From positions 1 through 36,904 of the forward strand of contig JAKADO010000024.1 of assembly GCA_021820485.1 (NCBI GenBank): a stretch of 36,904 nucleotides of DNA, given 5' to 3'. This document shows positions 15,571-23,308 of the stretch, one piece after another (the stretch's first letter is position 1; every line of letters begins with the position of its first letter). The notes beneath the pieces are model-generated. The model saw nothing but the letters and a program-made list of their open reading frames with translations. It was not told the origin of the DNA and searched no databases. Source of the DNA: Bacillota bacterium. GTDB taxonomy: Bacteria; Bacillota; Sulfobacillia; Sulfobacillales; Sulfobacillaceae. A program made the translations under genes and the position numbers.

Positions 15571-16200
15571 TTAGAGTTTCATCCAACTATGGCTCGCCAT
15601 GGCTATCATCGGAGCGACAAAGAGCCAAAGCACGTTCAACAGCAAAAGCGCTGGCAGAACCGTCATCCATAGGGGGTCTCGACGTCGTTTGGCTTCCTCC
15701 TCAAAGGCCAACCTGGCCTCCATATGCCGGACTTCGGCCTGAATCTGGGCTGGGGCTGCTCCATGCAAGTACCCATGCTGGAGCAAGAGAAGCGTCATCT
15801 CACCCTCGTCATCGGGAAATCCTGGATTGGTGATGCGACCATGTGGGTGTTGGGCCACCTGGCTTGCCGCATGCTGCACCAACCCGGTGAGAAGGGGTTC
15901 GGATTCGGCAGCGATTTCCACCGCACGCCAAAATGTCAGTCCTGCCGTAAGAAGTACGCCTACCTCCTGCCAAAACCGCACCAAGGATTCGCGCAGCGCA
16001 CGCCCCGAAGGATGCCGCCGGCGGCGCAATGCCGCGGCCGCCATCCATGCACTCAGAGTGCCTGTCAGGATCCACGCGTCCCGGGTTCCCCGGGAGAGGA
16101 CATTGGCCGTGCCCGCGAGCCAGGCCGCCCATGACTTTTCCGGGTGCCCCAACCACAGGAGCACGGATACGCCTGCACACCACGCTGCCAGCGCACTCAT
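15571..16200 (-). CDS. TadC-like inner-membrane platform protein (T2SF family)
   Basis: 209 residues with membrane segments near 5-20 and 45-60 and a C-terminal hairpin at about 170-205, around a cytosolic T2SF-like helical domain (LVRFWQEVGVLLTAGLTFWRAVEIAAESEPLL). This is the layout of TadC, one of the two platform proteins driven by the CpaF/TadA ATPase in Tad pili. The start ATG at 16200 overlaps the TadB-like stop as ATGA. A longer open frame extending upstream to 16461 lies inside the TadB-like gene and was rejected. It is the last gene of the ten-gene secretion cluster. Sequence similarity is weak, so the assignment rests on topology, the T2SF pattern and position. Confidence 0.65.
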   Translation of the reverse strand: MSALAAWCAGVSVLLWLGHPEKSWAAWLAGTANVLSRGTRDAWILTGTLSAWMAAAALRRRRHPSGRALRESLVRFWQEVGVLLTAGLTFWRAVEIAAESEPLLTGLVQHAASQVAQHPHGRITNPGFPDDEGEMTLLLLQHGYLHGAAPAQIQAEVRHMEARLAFEEEAKRRRDPLWMTVLPALLLLNVLWLFVAPMIAMASHSWMKL

Positions 16201-16898
16201 CGAACGTCTGCCTCGCGCTGGGCATGATGCGCCATCACCAACAGCACGCCGGCACTGGTAATCCCTATCGTCAACAAGGCAATGTTGCCTATCGCGGTAT
16301 GGCCCAACGTGCGATAGAAGGCGGGAACAAAGAGGCGAAAGACGCCGCACAGGGCCACCGGCGCACTGACCAAAACCAACACAGTGGAGCGCCGTGCCTC
16401 GGCCTCGACTTTCCGCGCCAGCCGCTGCGCCTGGGCCTGTTGGATGGCATCCGACGCCCATGTGAGGAGAGGCTCGAGACGACCGCCATGACGCCGGATG
16501 AGCAATGCCACTTGGCTGACGAACGTCAAAGCGCGCACCTGCAGTTTGCGCGCCACCGCGTCGAGCGCCTGCTCGGCCAGCCCGCCATCTCCCGAAGCCC
16601 TGTATCCCATGTCATCGAGCGCTGCGGAGAGCGTTCCCCGCACTCGCACCAATTGCGAAAGCCGCTCCACGAACAAGAGCGCCTCCTGCTCATCCCGATC
16701 GCGCCGCCTTTCTCTGTCGAGTGCCGCCACATAGCCGCTCATGCCCAACCCCATAAGGAGACCGCCAATCATCGCCGCAGGATAGCGGGTCAAGATTCCC
16801 AGCATCCAGCCCCCGGCAACAAACCACCACGACCGATTGCCAAGCCACGTCCACACCGCCACGCCAGCAGCGGTTGCCCACACGGCTGTTCCCGCCAT
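16197..16898 (-). CDS. TadB-like inner-membrane platform protein (T2SF family)
   Basis: 233 residues. Paired N-terminal membrane segments (about 5-60) are followed by a charged RERRRDRDEQE stretch, a T2SF-type cytosolic domain (VERLSQLVRVRGTLSAALDDM ... QVALLIRRHGGRLEPLLTWASDAI split over about 75-155) and two C-terminal membrane segments. It would pair with the TadC-like protein to form the platform turned by the ATPase. ATG 16898 comes 4 bases after the ATPase stop, using the G-rich end of that gene. A GTG/TTG-led extension into the ATPase gene has no support. Confidence 0.68.
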   Translation of the reverse strand: MAGTAVWATAAGVAVWTWLGNRSWWFVAGGWMLGILTRYPAAMIGGLLMGLGMSGYVAALDRERRRDRDEQEALLFVERLSQLVRVRGTLSAALDDMGYRASGDGGLAEQALDAVARKLQVRALTFVSQVALLIRRHGGRLEPLLTWASDAIQQAQAQRLARKVEAEARRSTVLVLVSAPVALCGVFRLFVPAFYRTLGHTAIGNIALLTIGITSAGVLLVMAHHAQREADVR

Positions 16899-16902
16899 AG
16901 CC

Positions 16903-18096
16903 TCAGTCCCCCCAGCGTATGAATCGCTCGTCGCTCCACTGCCAACGAAGGTCAAGCCCATCTGGCGTCACTTTCCGGACCGAGTCCACCCGGCGGCGAC
17001 CACTGGGCTCCCGAACCAGATAGACAATCAATTCGATGGTGTCAAGAATCTGCGCCACCATCGATTCGAACGAGAATCCTTGCGCTTTCTGCAGTGCCAT
17101 GCGGGCCAACCGATGGATGGTCCGCAAATCTCCACCGGCGCTGTGCACCGTACATAAGCTGCCCGGATGTCCGGTGGCCATGGCCTCGACCAAGTCTAAA
17201 GCCTCCGGACCGCGCACCTCCCCGACAATGATGCGGTCCGGCCGCATTCTAAGCGCGTTCACCACCAATTGGTTCACAGAGAACTGCCGATGGGCCTCCA
17301 AACGCACGGTATTAGGATGGGAGATGTTCAGCTCCCGCACATCTTCAATCGTCACCAAACGCTCATCGGCATCCACCGCGGTGGTCAACAGGCGCAGCAA
17401 TGAGGTCTTGCCAGTGCTGGCTCCACCCGCCACGATGATGTTTTTCCTGGTCCGGACCAGATCACAGAGATCCTCCCAGAGCTCTTCGCTTAAAGAACCT
17501 TCCCGAATGCAATCTTCCAATGACAACGGCGTCGACTGGGCGCGGCGGATGGTGATGGATGGCTTTTCGGCGACTGGGGGCAGCACGCAATGGATGCGCG
17601 ATCCGTCACTGAGAAGGGCGTCGCATAAGGGCACCTCCGTGTTCAGTTCACGGCCGGCCCGATTGGCGAGGCGTCGGGCCAAATCGGCCACCTCTTCCCC
17701 ATCCATGAATTCCACCGTCACCGGCGCGATGCGGCCTGCTCGCTCCACATACGCTTCTTGACCATTGACCATAATCTCCGTGACACTGTCATCCTGCAGC
17801 AGTGCATCCAAGGGTCCCAGCCCGGTCAGGCGGTTGATGAGGGAGCGCCGATAGAAGGCCGCCAAATGTGCCGGACAGTCCGCATCGCCTTGAATCACCG
17901 CGTCCACCGATTCCTCCAGTTGGCGAACCCTTTCGCGATCCCAAATGAGATGCGCGATCTGATGCGGGAATCGCGTACGCAGCTCCAGACTCCAGCGCGT
18001 GAGCGTCGATTCCAGATCCGCCCTGCCCTCGCCCGCCTCGTGAGGCCACGCTCCCACTGGCGGAGCGCCTTCGGGCTTCCATGAATGTGATGGCAT
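16903..18096 (-). CDS. CpaF/TadA-family secretion ATPase
   Basis: 397 residues, a type II/IV secretion ATPase of the CpaF (TadA, VirB11-like) family. The family start block GLGPLDALLQDDSVTEIMVNG is at about 92-112, an arginine-rich ITIRRAQ at 181-187, Walker A GGASTGKT at 224-231, an Asp box (EDVREL), Walker B RIIVGEVRG at 288-296 and the His box GHPGSLCTVHS at 309-319. All key residues look intact, so it should be an active hexameric motor at the inner membrane. ATG 18096 has AAGGGG upstream and starts 1 base after the previous gene's stop. In Tad systems this ATPase sits next to TadB and TadC, as here. What is unusual is its union with VirB4 and VirB6-like genes. Confidence 0.9.
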   Translation of the reverse strand: MPSHSWKPEGAPPVGAWPHEAGEGRADLESTLTRWSLELRTRFPHQIAHLIWDRERVRQLEESVDAVIQGDADCPAHLAAFYRRSLINRLTGLGPLDALLQDDSVTEIMVNGQEAYVERAGRIAPVTVEFMDGEEVADLARRLANRAGRELNTEVPLCDALLSDGSRIHCVLPPVAEKPSITIRRAQSTPLSLEDCIREGSLSEELWEDLCDLVRTRKNIIVAGGASTGKTSLLRLLTTAVDADERLVTIEDVRELNISHPNTVRLEAHRQFSVNQLVVNALRMRPDRIIVGEVRGPEALDLVEAMATGHPGSLCTVHSAGGDLRTIHRLARMALQKAQGFSFESMVAQILDTIELIVYLVREPSGRRRVDSVRKVTPDGLDLRWQWSDERFIRWGD

Positions 18097-18097
18097 G

Positions 18098-19048
18098 CTA
18101 CCCCTTCTTTCGTCGATGACTGTTCCAGAATGCTTCCCTCGACTTCCGCAACGGTGGGCTGCTGCGCTCGAGGCACCATGAAGGCACAATGCTTCGCGTC
18201 TCCACACGCGGCTTGTCGGTCACAAGAATCGGTTCCAAGGCTCCGTTATAAAGACGGCAGAATTCGACCGTGCGTTCGACGGCCACATTCGGCGTCGCAT
18301 CGTTGCCCCAGAGAATCACTTGGGGAACGTGTTGCAGCAAGTGAATCACTTCGCGCCGCCCGAGTTGAGATCCGAGGCACCACCCCTGCCACTTCCAGTC
18401 AATTCGCAACAGAGTGTCCAGATCATGCGGATCGGGAGGGGCAATGCCCGGGAGCCAGGGAGGCGGGGCCGCGACCAGATAGCGGCCTTGAAGCCGCTGA
18501 GGGCGCAGTCTTTCAAACGGAAATTCCCCGCGTTCGTACATTCCTTGGTAGAACGTGATGGATAATTCGGCTCGTTGAAGATCCATGTCCACCCATCCTC
18601 CCAGTCCGTAGCGGGTCCGGGCGGCATCCTCCATCCACTGAGCCACAGATGCCACCGAGGGGTAAGGATAGAGCGATAGAAGGAGCCAGCGGGGACCGAA
18701 CATAGGCGGAAGAGGACCCGGTTCTGTCCACCAATTCTGCAGTTGCTGCGCATCGATCTCACCCTGCCATGAGACAATCCTGGTCCCGCCGGTGTCCACC
18801 CATGGTGCGGCGCGCGATCCATCGCTGACCCAGACCACAACCTCCTGCGCCCGAACCTGATCTCCGTGCTCCTTAAACCATTGATGCGCCTCCCCAAAGT
18901 CGGGAACGTTCTCCCCAATGAAGATCTTGTCCGCTTCTCCGACTCGGCCTTGCACCTCCGCCCACCGCTCGACCAACAGTACGCCTTCCGGGTTCTGTGA
19001 TCGCACAAACGCATCAAGTCCCGCATGCCCTGTTGCCATCACAATCAT
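18098..19048 (-). CDS. TadZ/CpaE-like protein lacking a Walker A motif (weak assignment)
   Basis: 316 residues, soluble, with no signal peptide. The N-terminal 110 residues have an alternating beta/alpha pattern like an atypical receiver domain. The rest looks like a ParA/MinD-type fold, starting with a strand WLLLSLYPY where a TadZ or CpaE would carry a P-loop (GxGKT). Here the loop reads roughly YPYPSVASVAQ, with no lysine or glycine pattern, so ATP binding is unlikely. A later VVWVSDG segment also fits an alternating strand. I assign it by position (CpaB-like, then this, then CpaF, as in cpaB-E-F order) and size rather than by strong similarity. TadZ places the machine at the pole. A wholly different cytosolic adaptor is possible. 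The start ATG overlaps the SAF gene as ATGA. Confidence 0.45.
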   Translation of the reverse strand: MIVMATGHAGLDAFVRSQNPEGVLLVERWAEVQGRVGEADKIFIGENVPDFGEAHQWFKEHGDQVRAQEVVVWVSDGSRAAPWVDTGGTRIVSWQGEIDAQQLQNWWTEPGPLPPMFGPRWLLLSLYPYPSVASVAQWMEDAARTRYGLGGWVDMDLQRAELSITFYQGMYERGEFPFERLRPQRLQGRYLVAAPPPWLPGIAPPDPHDLDTLLRIDWKWQGWCLGSQLGRREVIHLLQHVPQVILWGNDATPNVAVERTVEFCRLYNGALEPILVTDKPRVETRSIVPSWCLERSSPPLRKSREAFWNSHRRKKG

Positions 19049-19590
19049 GACGTCATCCCCATCAACTCCACCTGGCCGCCGGTTCTGAGGCGCTCGTATG
19101 TGAGGGCTTTGGCCAACGGCATTGTCACATTGACACTCGCAGGCGCACTGGATCCCACACTGGTGCTCACCACGGGCAACGGGCCCGATTCCCACACAAC
19201 CCCTCGGGAACCCATCACCAGCACGTCGACAGCACTTCCGGGAACGGCCACATTGGCATCGATGCTGTATGTTGGCGAGATAGCCACAATGACCGTTTTG
19301 GAAGAAAAACGCCCCACCTCCACCGGAGAGAGAATTTCCCCCGGAAACAAGGGCACCTTGGCATACCCCTTGAATTGGCCTGCCGGCGCACTCATAACCG
19401 CACTCGACGCGACCCAGCGAATTTCTTTGGGTTCGATCCTGCTTCCCTGCGGCACGAACTCGCGCACAACGGGCACCAACGCCACCGGGTGCCGCGCCTT
19501 CATCACGCTCAGAACCCCGAACACCAAGGCACTGGCCCCAAACGCCACCACCGCCGCATGCTCCGAAAGGCGGTCTTTCAGTCCTTTCAT
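19045..19590 (-). CDS. CpaB/RcpC-like SAF-domain protein
   Basis: 181 residues: a single N-terminal membrane anchor (about 12-30), then a SAF domain (about 38-105) with the typical pattern VPQGSRIEPKEI ... GYAKVPLFPGEILSPVEV. The C-terminal part is short beta-rich sequence. In Tad systems CpaB (RcpC) is the anchored periplasmic or extracytoplasmic SAF protein that helps assemble the outer channel. In a monoderm it would sit on the outer face of the membrane. ATG 19590 follows GGGGGAAAGGG and lies 18 bases after virB4. A flagellar FlgA-type SAF protein is excluded by context. Confidence 0.7.
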   Translation of the reverse strand: MKGLKDRLSEHAAVVAFGASALVFGVLSVMKARHPVALVPVVREFVPQGSRIEPKEIRWVASSAVMSAPAGQFKGYAKVPLFPGEILSPVEVGRFSSKTVIVAISPTYSIDANVAVPGSAVDVLVMGSRGVVWESGPLPVVSTSVGSSAPASVNVTMPLAKALTYERLRTGGQVELMGMTS

Positions 19591-19608
19591 CCCTTTCCCC
19601 CCGTTTCC

Positions 19609-21288
19609 CTAGGTGTCTCGCATAAGCCGCTCTTCCTGCGGCGACGCGATGACACGCAATGGAACATGATCATCGGCCAATATCAACAGCCCCTCGCCCG
19701 GCCCGGCGGCGGCAATCAAGTCACTCTCGCCGTCATGAAGCCGCATCAATTCCGATACTTCCGCAACACTTTCCGGATGCTGCCGCAGCAACAGCACCAT
19801 CGGAGCATTGCGAAGGCACACCTCGGCGGATCGGCTGCGCGTAAAATCGCCGATGTCCTGGGACATGAGCGACAGGGCTGTTCCCCACTTGCGTGCGCGA
19901 CGGAACAACTCTTCCAAATACGGAGCCGTCTTGTCATCGGTCAAGAGGTGCCATGCCTCGTCAAACACCACCAACCGCCGATCTTTTTTCTGGCCCATGC
20001 GCCGCATCATCCATTCGGTCAGGGCAAGATAAACCGAGCCCTTGAGGCCTTCGCTGACGCGGCTCAAATCGAAGACCTCGAATGCCTCCTCCTGGCCTGA
20101 CGGATCAACGGATCCAACCCCCAGATGCCAACGCTGCCAGACCACCTCCAATCGGTCCCGGGCATGACGACTGGCCAGACCGACTTGATGCAGGAGACCG
20201 GCCATCTCCACGGCTAGAGCCCGTTCGGGCGAGAAGCGCGCTTGGCGCCGTCCCAAGACGTGCCAGAGAGCGTCGTGAATTACGCTGCCGTGTTGTGCCA
20301 TGAGGTCCGGGGCCAACCGCTCGACAAACCGCAGCAAGAAGTCCGCCTGACGTTCAACTTCTTCTGCACTCTCGCCAAGCGATACAGAAAACGGGTCATA
20401 GGGGAAGCCGGCCGCGTCGCTGTCCCGGCCTCCCACAACCCACACCCTCGCACCCAGTCGTCCGAGCCAACGATATTCTCCTTCCGGGTCGACAATGCTG
20501 ACCGACCAACGCCGGTACCGGGCGCGAACCGCTTCCAGCTTGGCGGCAAAGCTCTTGCCAGCGCCCGACCATCCGATGGTAATGGAATGCGGAGAGGCCA
20601 TCTGAAAGCGGTCCACAATCACTAAACTGCGGCTTGAAGGATTCACCCCCAACACTTGGCCATGGGGATGGATCACATCTCGGGAGGACAAGGGAAACAG
20701 TGTTGCCCAGGCCCGGCTGTCCATCTCTCGCGGCTTGTCGCCCGGGTGGCCTAGGGGCAAGAGGCGCCTTAAGCCGAGTTCCTGCTGGTAACGGAGCGGT
20801 CGTATCACCAACATCATGCTTTGAGCCAGACTTTCGAGGAGATGGGCATTTTCATCCAGCTCCTCCAAACTCGACCCCCACACGGTGATGGTGAGCCCCA
20901 CGTCCACCATGCGGGCCTCCCCCCGAGCCAAATCCATGCGCATCACCTCAGCATCCTGGAGCGCCACAGCCCGTTCAGCGCGACTAAGGCGCCCCTGCGC
21001 TTTCTCTGCCTCATACACGCCCCGATGCCAAATCATTCTCCGGTTCATGCGCCTTACCACGTCTCCCAGGTCCACCGGCGCACTCCTAAGCGCCAATGTG
21101 ACAGGCTCCGAAAAGCCAATCATGGGCTCAAACCACCCGGGACGAACCTCTCGCGGATACCCGACAACCGTGTAGCTGCGCGCCCATACTTCACCCACCT
21201 CCGCAGAATGAGGGTGGAGCCGCACATGAGACGGCCAAACCAAATCCAGAGGATCCACCGCGTGGAGCAGCCGCTTCCTCATTCCCAT
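19609..21288 (-). CDS. VirB4/TraC-family type IV secretion ATPase
   Basis: About 559 residues. Walker A GWSGAGKS is at 239-246, an IVDPEGEYRWLGRLG strand follows near 265-279, Walker B LVVFDEAWHLL is at 439-449 with Glu444, and a SLMSQDIGDF sensor follows. These are the hallmarks of VirB4, the energiser of type IV secretion and conjugation. It is shorter than typical VirB4 (about 800) because the N-terminal substrate and membrane-contact region appears partly detached into the preceding gene. Starts at ATG 21288 and ATG 21282 are both possible. The latter overlaps the previous stop as ATGA, and 21288 has GGGGTGA upstream. It lies in the middle of the cluster. Confidence 0.88.
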   Translation of the reverse strand: MGMRKRLLHAVDPLDLVWPSHVRLHPHSAEVGEVWARSYTVVGYPREVRPGWFEPMIGFSEPVTLALRSAPVDLGDVVRRMNRRMIWHRGVYEAEKAQGRLSRAERAVALQDAEVMRMDLARGEARMVDVGLTITVWGSSLEELDENAHLLESLAQSMMLVIRPLRYQQELGLRRLLPLGHPGDKPREMDSRAWATLFPLSSRDVIHPHGQVLGVNPSSRSLVIVDRFQMASPHSITIGWSGAGKSFAAKLEAVRARYRRWSVSIVDPEGEYRWLGRLGARVWVVGGRDSDAAGFPYDPFSVSLGESAEEVERQADFLLRFVERLAPDLMAQHGSVIHDALWHVLGRRQARFSPERALAVEMAGLLHQVGLASRHARDRLEVVWQRWHLGVGSVDPSGQEEAFEVFDLSRVSEGLKGSVYLALTEWMMRRMGQKKDRRLVVFDEAWHLLTDDKTAPYLEELFRRARKWGTALSLMSQDIGDFTRSRSAEVCLRNAPMVLLLRQHPESVAEVSELMRLHDGESDLIAAAGPGEGLLILADDHVPLRVIASPQEERLMRDT

Positions 21289-21878
21289 GCCCAATTCACC
21301 CCGGCCGGGAGATGCTTCCCCCCGCCCAGACTGGCATAGAGGAATCGAAACAAATCCTCCCGCTCAAGGACCTTGATTCGAATTCCGAGAGGCTTCAGGC
21401 CTTCGGCCACCAAGTCCCTCCGACGCTCCAACTCTCGCTCCGCTTCATCCCAGAGCACTTCTCCACGCCGTCGCGGACGAGTGCGCGTATCCACGCCGTG
21501 CCACGACAAGATGATAAAAAAGCGGCGGCGGACAAGGTGCTGGACACTCGCGGTCTCATGGAGAAACTCGATGTAGTCCCCCAACGATGGCCGCAAATGC
21601 GGCTCGATATCCTCCTCGCGGCTTTTTAACTCGCCGAGATAGTCATCAACCCGAAGATAATCGGAGCGGACCAAGATCTCGATCGGAAAGCTCAATCCAT
21701 TGAGAAAGGCGGTATAGCCGTTAACCAGCCTTTCTTGGTCCTTCTGCGAGCGGAGCCCGAAGTTGATAGGCACCGCCTCCAGCACCGCCGAAAACCGATC
21801 CCGTCCGACCAGACAAAGGCCCGGCCCGATCGCTCGTATGGGAAAAAGTTGGTTCATGCGAACTGCCACCCAAATCAC
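21279..21878 (-). CDS. Separate TraC/VirB4 N-terminal-like protein
   Basis: 199 residues, soluble. The pattern of an N-terminal block (FPIRAIGPGLCLVGRDRFSAVLEAVPINF), then QKDQERLVNGYTAFLNGLSFPIEILVRSDYLRV and later RRRFFIILSW, matches the N-terminal domain of TraC/VirB4 proteins, which normally precedes the ATPase domain in the same chain. No Walker motifs are present. Immediately downstream and overlapping is the VirB4 ATPase, so the pair looks like a split VirB4. Start choice is uncertain: GTG 21878, GTG 21869 (after GAGGTG) or ATG 21857. It follows the PrgI-like gene after a 27-base gap. Confidence 0.6.
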   Translation of the reverse strand: MIWVAVRMNQLFPIRAIGPGLCLVGRDRFSAVLEAVPINFGLRSQKDQERLVNGYTAFLNGLSFPIEILVRSDYLRVDDYLGELKSREEDIEPHLRPSLGDYIEFLHETASVQHLVRRRFFIILSWHGVDTRTRPRRRGEVLWDEAERELERRRDLVAEGLKPLGIRIKVLEREDLFRFLYASLGGGKHLPAGVNWAWE

Positions 21879-21905
21879 CTCATTCGTTGATATTGCAGCC
21901 CCGGG

Positions 21906-22181
21906 CTAGGGCAGAAAGAGCCGCGGTGTCACCCAGAATCTCACTCCCCTGGCAATCCATGCAGGAAGACTGGCGTCTTCGACGCGCGCAACGGCCAACA
22001 CCACGCCTATCCCGGAAATCGTGCCCAAGCAGGCGACCCTGAGGTCTGGCCAAAGACGCAGTCCTCGCCAGATCCCAACATCCGCCGCTGCGGCCCCCAT
22101 CAGCCACAGCAGGTCTGAAAAGCGAAGACCAAACAGCACCTCCGGTTCGTGACTCAGCGGGAGGAAGACCGTCCGTATCAT
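21906..22181 (-). CDS. PrgI-like small membrane protein
   Basis: 91 residues. A short N-terminal segment (FLPLSHEPEVLFGLRFSDLLWL) leads into two membrane helices (about 22-37 and 48-65) and an amphipathic C-terminal tail. This is the shape of the PrgI family, the VirB3-like partner found directly before VirB4 in Gram-positive conjugation systems. The start ATG at 22181 overlaps the VirB6-like stop as ATGA. An extended frame to 22436 runs inside the VirB6-like gene and was rejected. Family membership rests on size, topology and position. Confidence 0.6.
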   Translation of the reverse strand: MIRTVFLPLSHEPEVLFGLRFSDLLWLMGAAAADVGIWRGLRLWPDLRVACLGTISGIGVVLAVARVEDASLPAWIARGVRFWVTPRLFLP

Positions 22182-22966
22182 TGCCACAGACGTCCTACCC
22201 CCAACCCCGCCCCCACCAGACGGCGAAACTGTCCGGGAAGCTTCGTCATGTACCAAAAGAGCGCCAATTCCATAAAAAGACCGGCTGTCCCCAATCCGCC
22301 CATCCCCAGGAGGCGGGTCGCGAGCCAAAAGGCCGCGGCATGGAAGGACTGGATGAAGATCACAACCACTAACTCGCGCCCGAGGTTTTCCAGCACGCCA
22401 CCGTCGCGTCGCGATACCCACCATAGGGCGAACCATGGAATGGCCGCGGTTAACAGGTAGAGTTCAATCGCACGAATGGCATAAAAGACTGCAAGATAGA
22501 TGATGAGAGCAATAAGCGCCAGCGTGACGATAAGCACCACCAAAGGCGACAGGACACCATGGGGCGCCATGGCGGGCTGAAAAGAAGCCGCATTGCGGAC
22601 GAGGGTCTCCATCACCGCATTGTTGATGGTCACCAACGTCTGCATCGCCCACAATCCCGCCAGACTTAGCACAGCAGCCGTCACCAAACGCTCGAAAACC
22701 AAGGCCACGGGCGTACTGCCTCCGGGAAGCGCCAACGCTGGCCACATACTCCTCAAAAGAAGACCCAGCACGAGTACAAGAGAAAACGCCCAAGCTAGGT
22801 TTCGACTGACAGCGTAGAGATGAATCACGGCCGCGGGCCATGGCAATGGTGCGAAGATCCAGCGGCTGAAGCCTACCTTCGCAAGCTGCATCAACTGGTG
22901 CCAAGACCATTGCGACAAGCGATTGACAGTCCAGACCAGGGGATCTAGCGTGAGATGGGTTTTCAT
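22178..22966 (-). CDS. Polytopic VirB6/TrbL-like membrane protein
   Basis: 262 residues with about six hydrophobic segments (near 45-70, 85-112, 138-165, 165-185, 198-215, 222-240) and an N-terminal amphipathic region rich in Trp. This fits the VirB6/TrbL channel component of type IV secretion, which lies in the inner membrane next to VirB2 and VirB3/PrgI homologues, as here. ATG 22966 overlaps the preceding gene's stop as ATGA. It could also be an unrelated multi-pass protein, as primary sequence in this family is poorly conserved. Confidence 0.6.
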   Translation of the reverse strand: MKTHLTLDPLVWTVNRLSQWSWHQLMQLAKVGFSRWIFAPLPWPAAVIHLYAVSRNLAWAFSLVLVLGLLLRSMWPALALPGGSTPVALVFERLVTAAVLSLAGLWAMQTLVTINNAVMETLVRNAASFQPAMAPHGVLSPLVVLIVTLALIALIIYLAVFYAIRAIELYLLTAAIPWFALWWVSRRDGGVLENLGRELVVVIFIQSFHAAAFWLATRLLGMGGLGTAGLFMELALFWYMTKLPGQFRRLVGAGLGVGRLWQ

Positions 22967-23196
22967 GACACCACGTACTGAATCAACTGCCGTAAAACAT
23001 CCACCATCAACACCAGCCCCAGTCCGATGGCCGCGCGTCCCATCAGTTCCTTGCTGGATTGGACCGCCCGCGGATTGTGGGACAGCATGAAGCGAATTCC
23101 CCCGTAGACCATGACCAGCGTAAAGACTCCCCCAGCCAAGTCCACCAGGATGCTGGTCAAGCGGGAAATGATCTGCACAACCGCTGCATCCGGCAC
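22963..23196 (-). CDS. VirB2/TrbC-like small two-helix membrane protein (possible pilin)
   Basis: 77 residues from the GTG at 23196: two hydrophobic segments (about 14-33 and 52-72) joined by a short basic loop (SHNPRAVQSSKELMGR). This matches the VirB2/TrbC pattern and the small membrane proteins that precede VirB6 in Gram-positive systems. No cleavable signal peptide is evident. The GTG has GAGGGAGG 7 bases upstream, which is much better than an in-frame ATG at 23247 that lies beside the 23222-23243 hairpin and has no ribosome-binding site. It is the first gene of the secretion cluster. It has no type III signal-peptide motif of Flp pilins. Confidence 0.55.
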   Translation of the reverse strand: MPDAAVVQIISRLTSILVDLAGGVFTLVMVYGGIRFMLSHNPRAVQSSKELMGRAAIGLGLVLMVDVLRQLIQYVVS

Positions 23197-23221
23197 ATGA
23201 CCGCCTCCCTCAACAGAAAAT

Positions 23222-23243
23222 CGGTGAGGATTTCTCCTCACCG
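23222..23243 (-). promoter_or_regulatory. 9-bp perfect hairpin in the leader of the secretion cluster
   Basis: On the minus strand CGGTGAGGA, a GAAA tetraloop, then TCCTCACCG, followed by ATTTTCTG. It sits between the putative promoter region and the SD of the first gene. The 3' arm (TCCTCAC) could also pair with the downstream SD (GAGGGAGG), so this may be an attenuator or a translation switch. The T tract is weak for a terminator. Confidence 0.5.
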
Positions 23244-23269
23244 ACATCGTAAAGGTCCAGCGCGCACGA

Positions 23270-23308
23270 TTCTCTGTCTAAATTTTCGACCATGTTCGAC
23301 ACAGAGAA
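23270..23308. promoter_or_regulatory. Nested palindrome upstream of the secretion cluster
   Basis: An 8-bp inverted repeat TTCTCTGT/ACAGAGAA (23270-23277 and 23301-23308) encloses a near-perfect 14-bp dyad (TCGAMCATGKTCGA on either strand; 12 of 14 positions symmetric). TTCGAC also occurs at 23285-23290, 23295-23300 and 23367-23372. A TATATT-like -10 (minus strand, about 23307-23312) overlaps one arm, consistent with an operator. The rest of 23309-23405 is AT-rich, with no other gene visible. Confidence 0.45.

Noticed and set aside
15571..23196. Integrative conjugative element boundaries around the secretion cluster
   Set aside because: No integrase, tRNA target, relaxase or flanking direct repeats were seen; neighbours are ordinary metabolic genes.
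23267..23308. LexA (SOS) box upstream of the secretion cluster
   Set aside because: The half-sites resemble CGAAC/GTTCG but the spacing is shorter than the known Gram-positive consensus, so I kept it only as an unnamed dyad.
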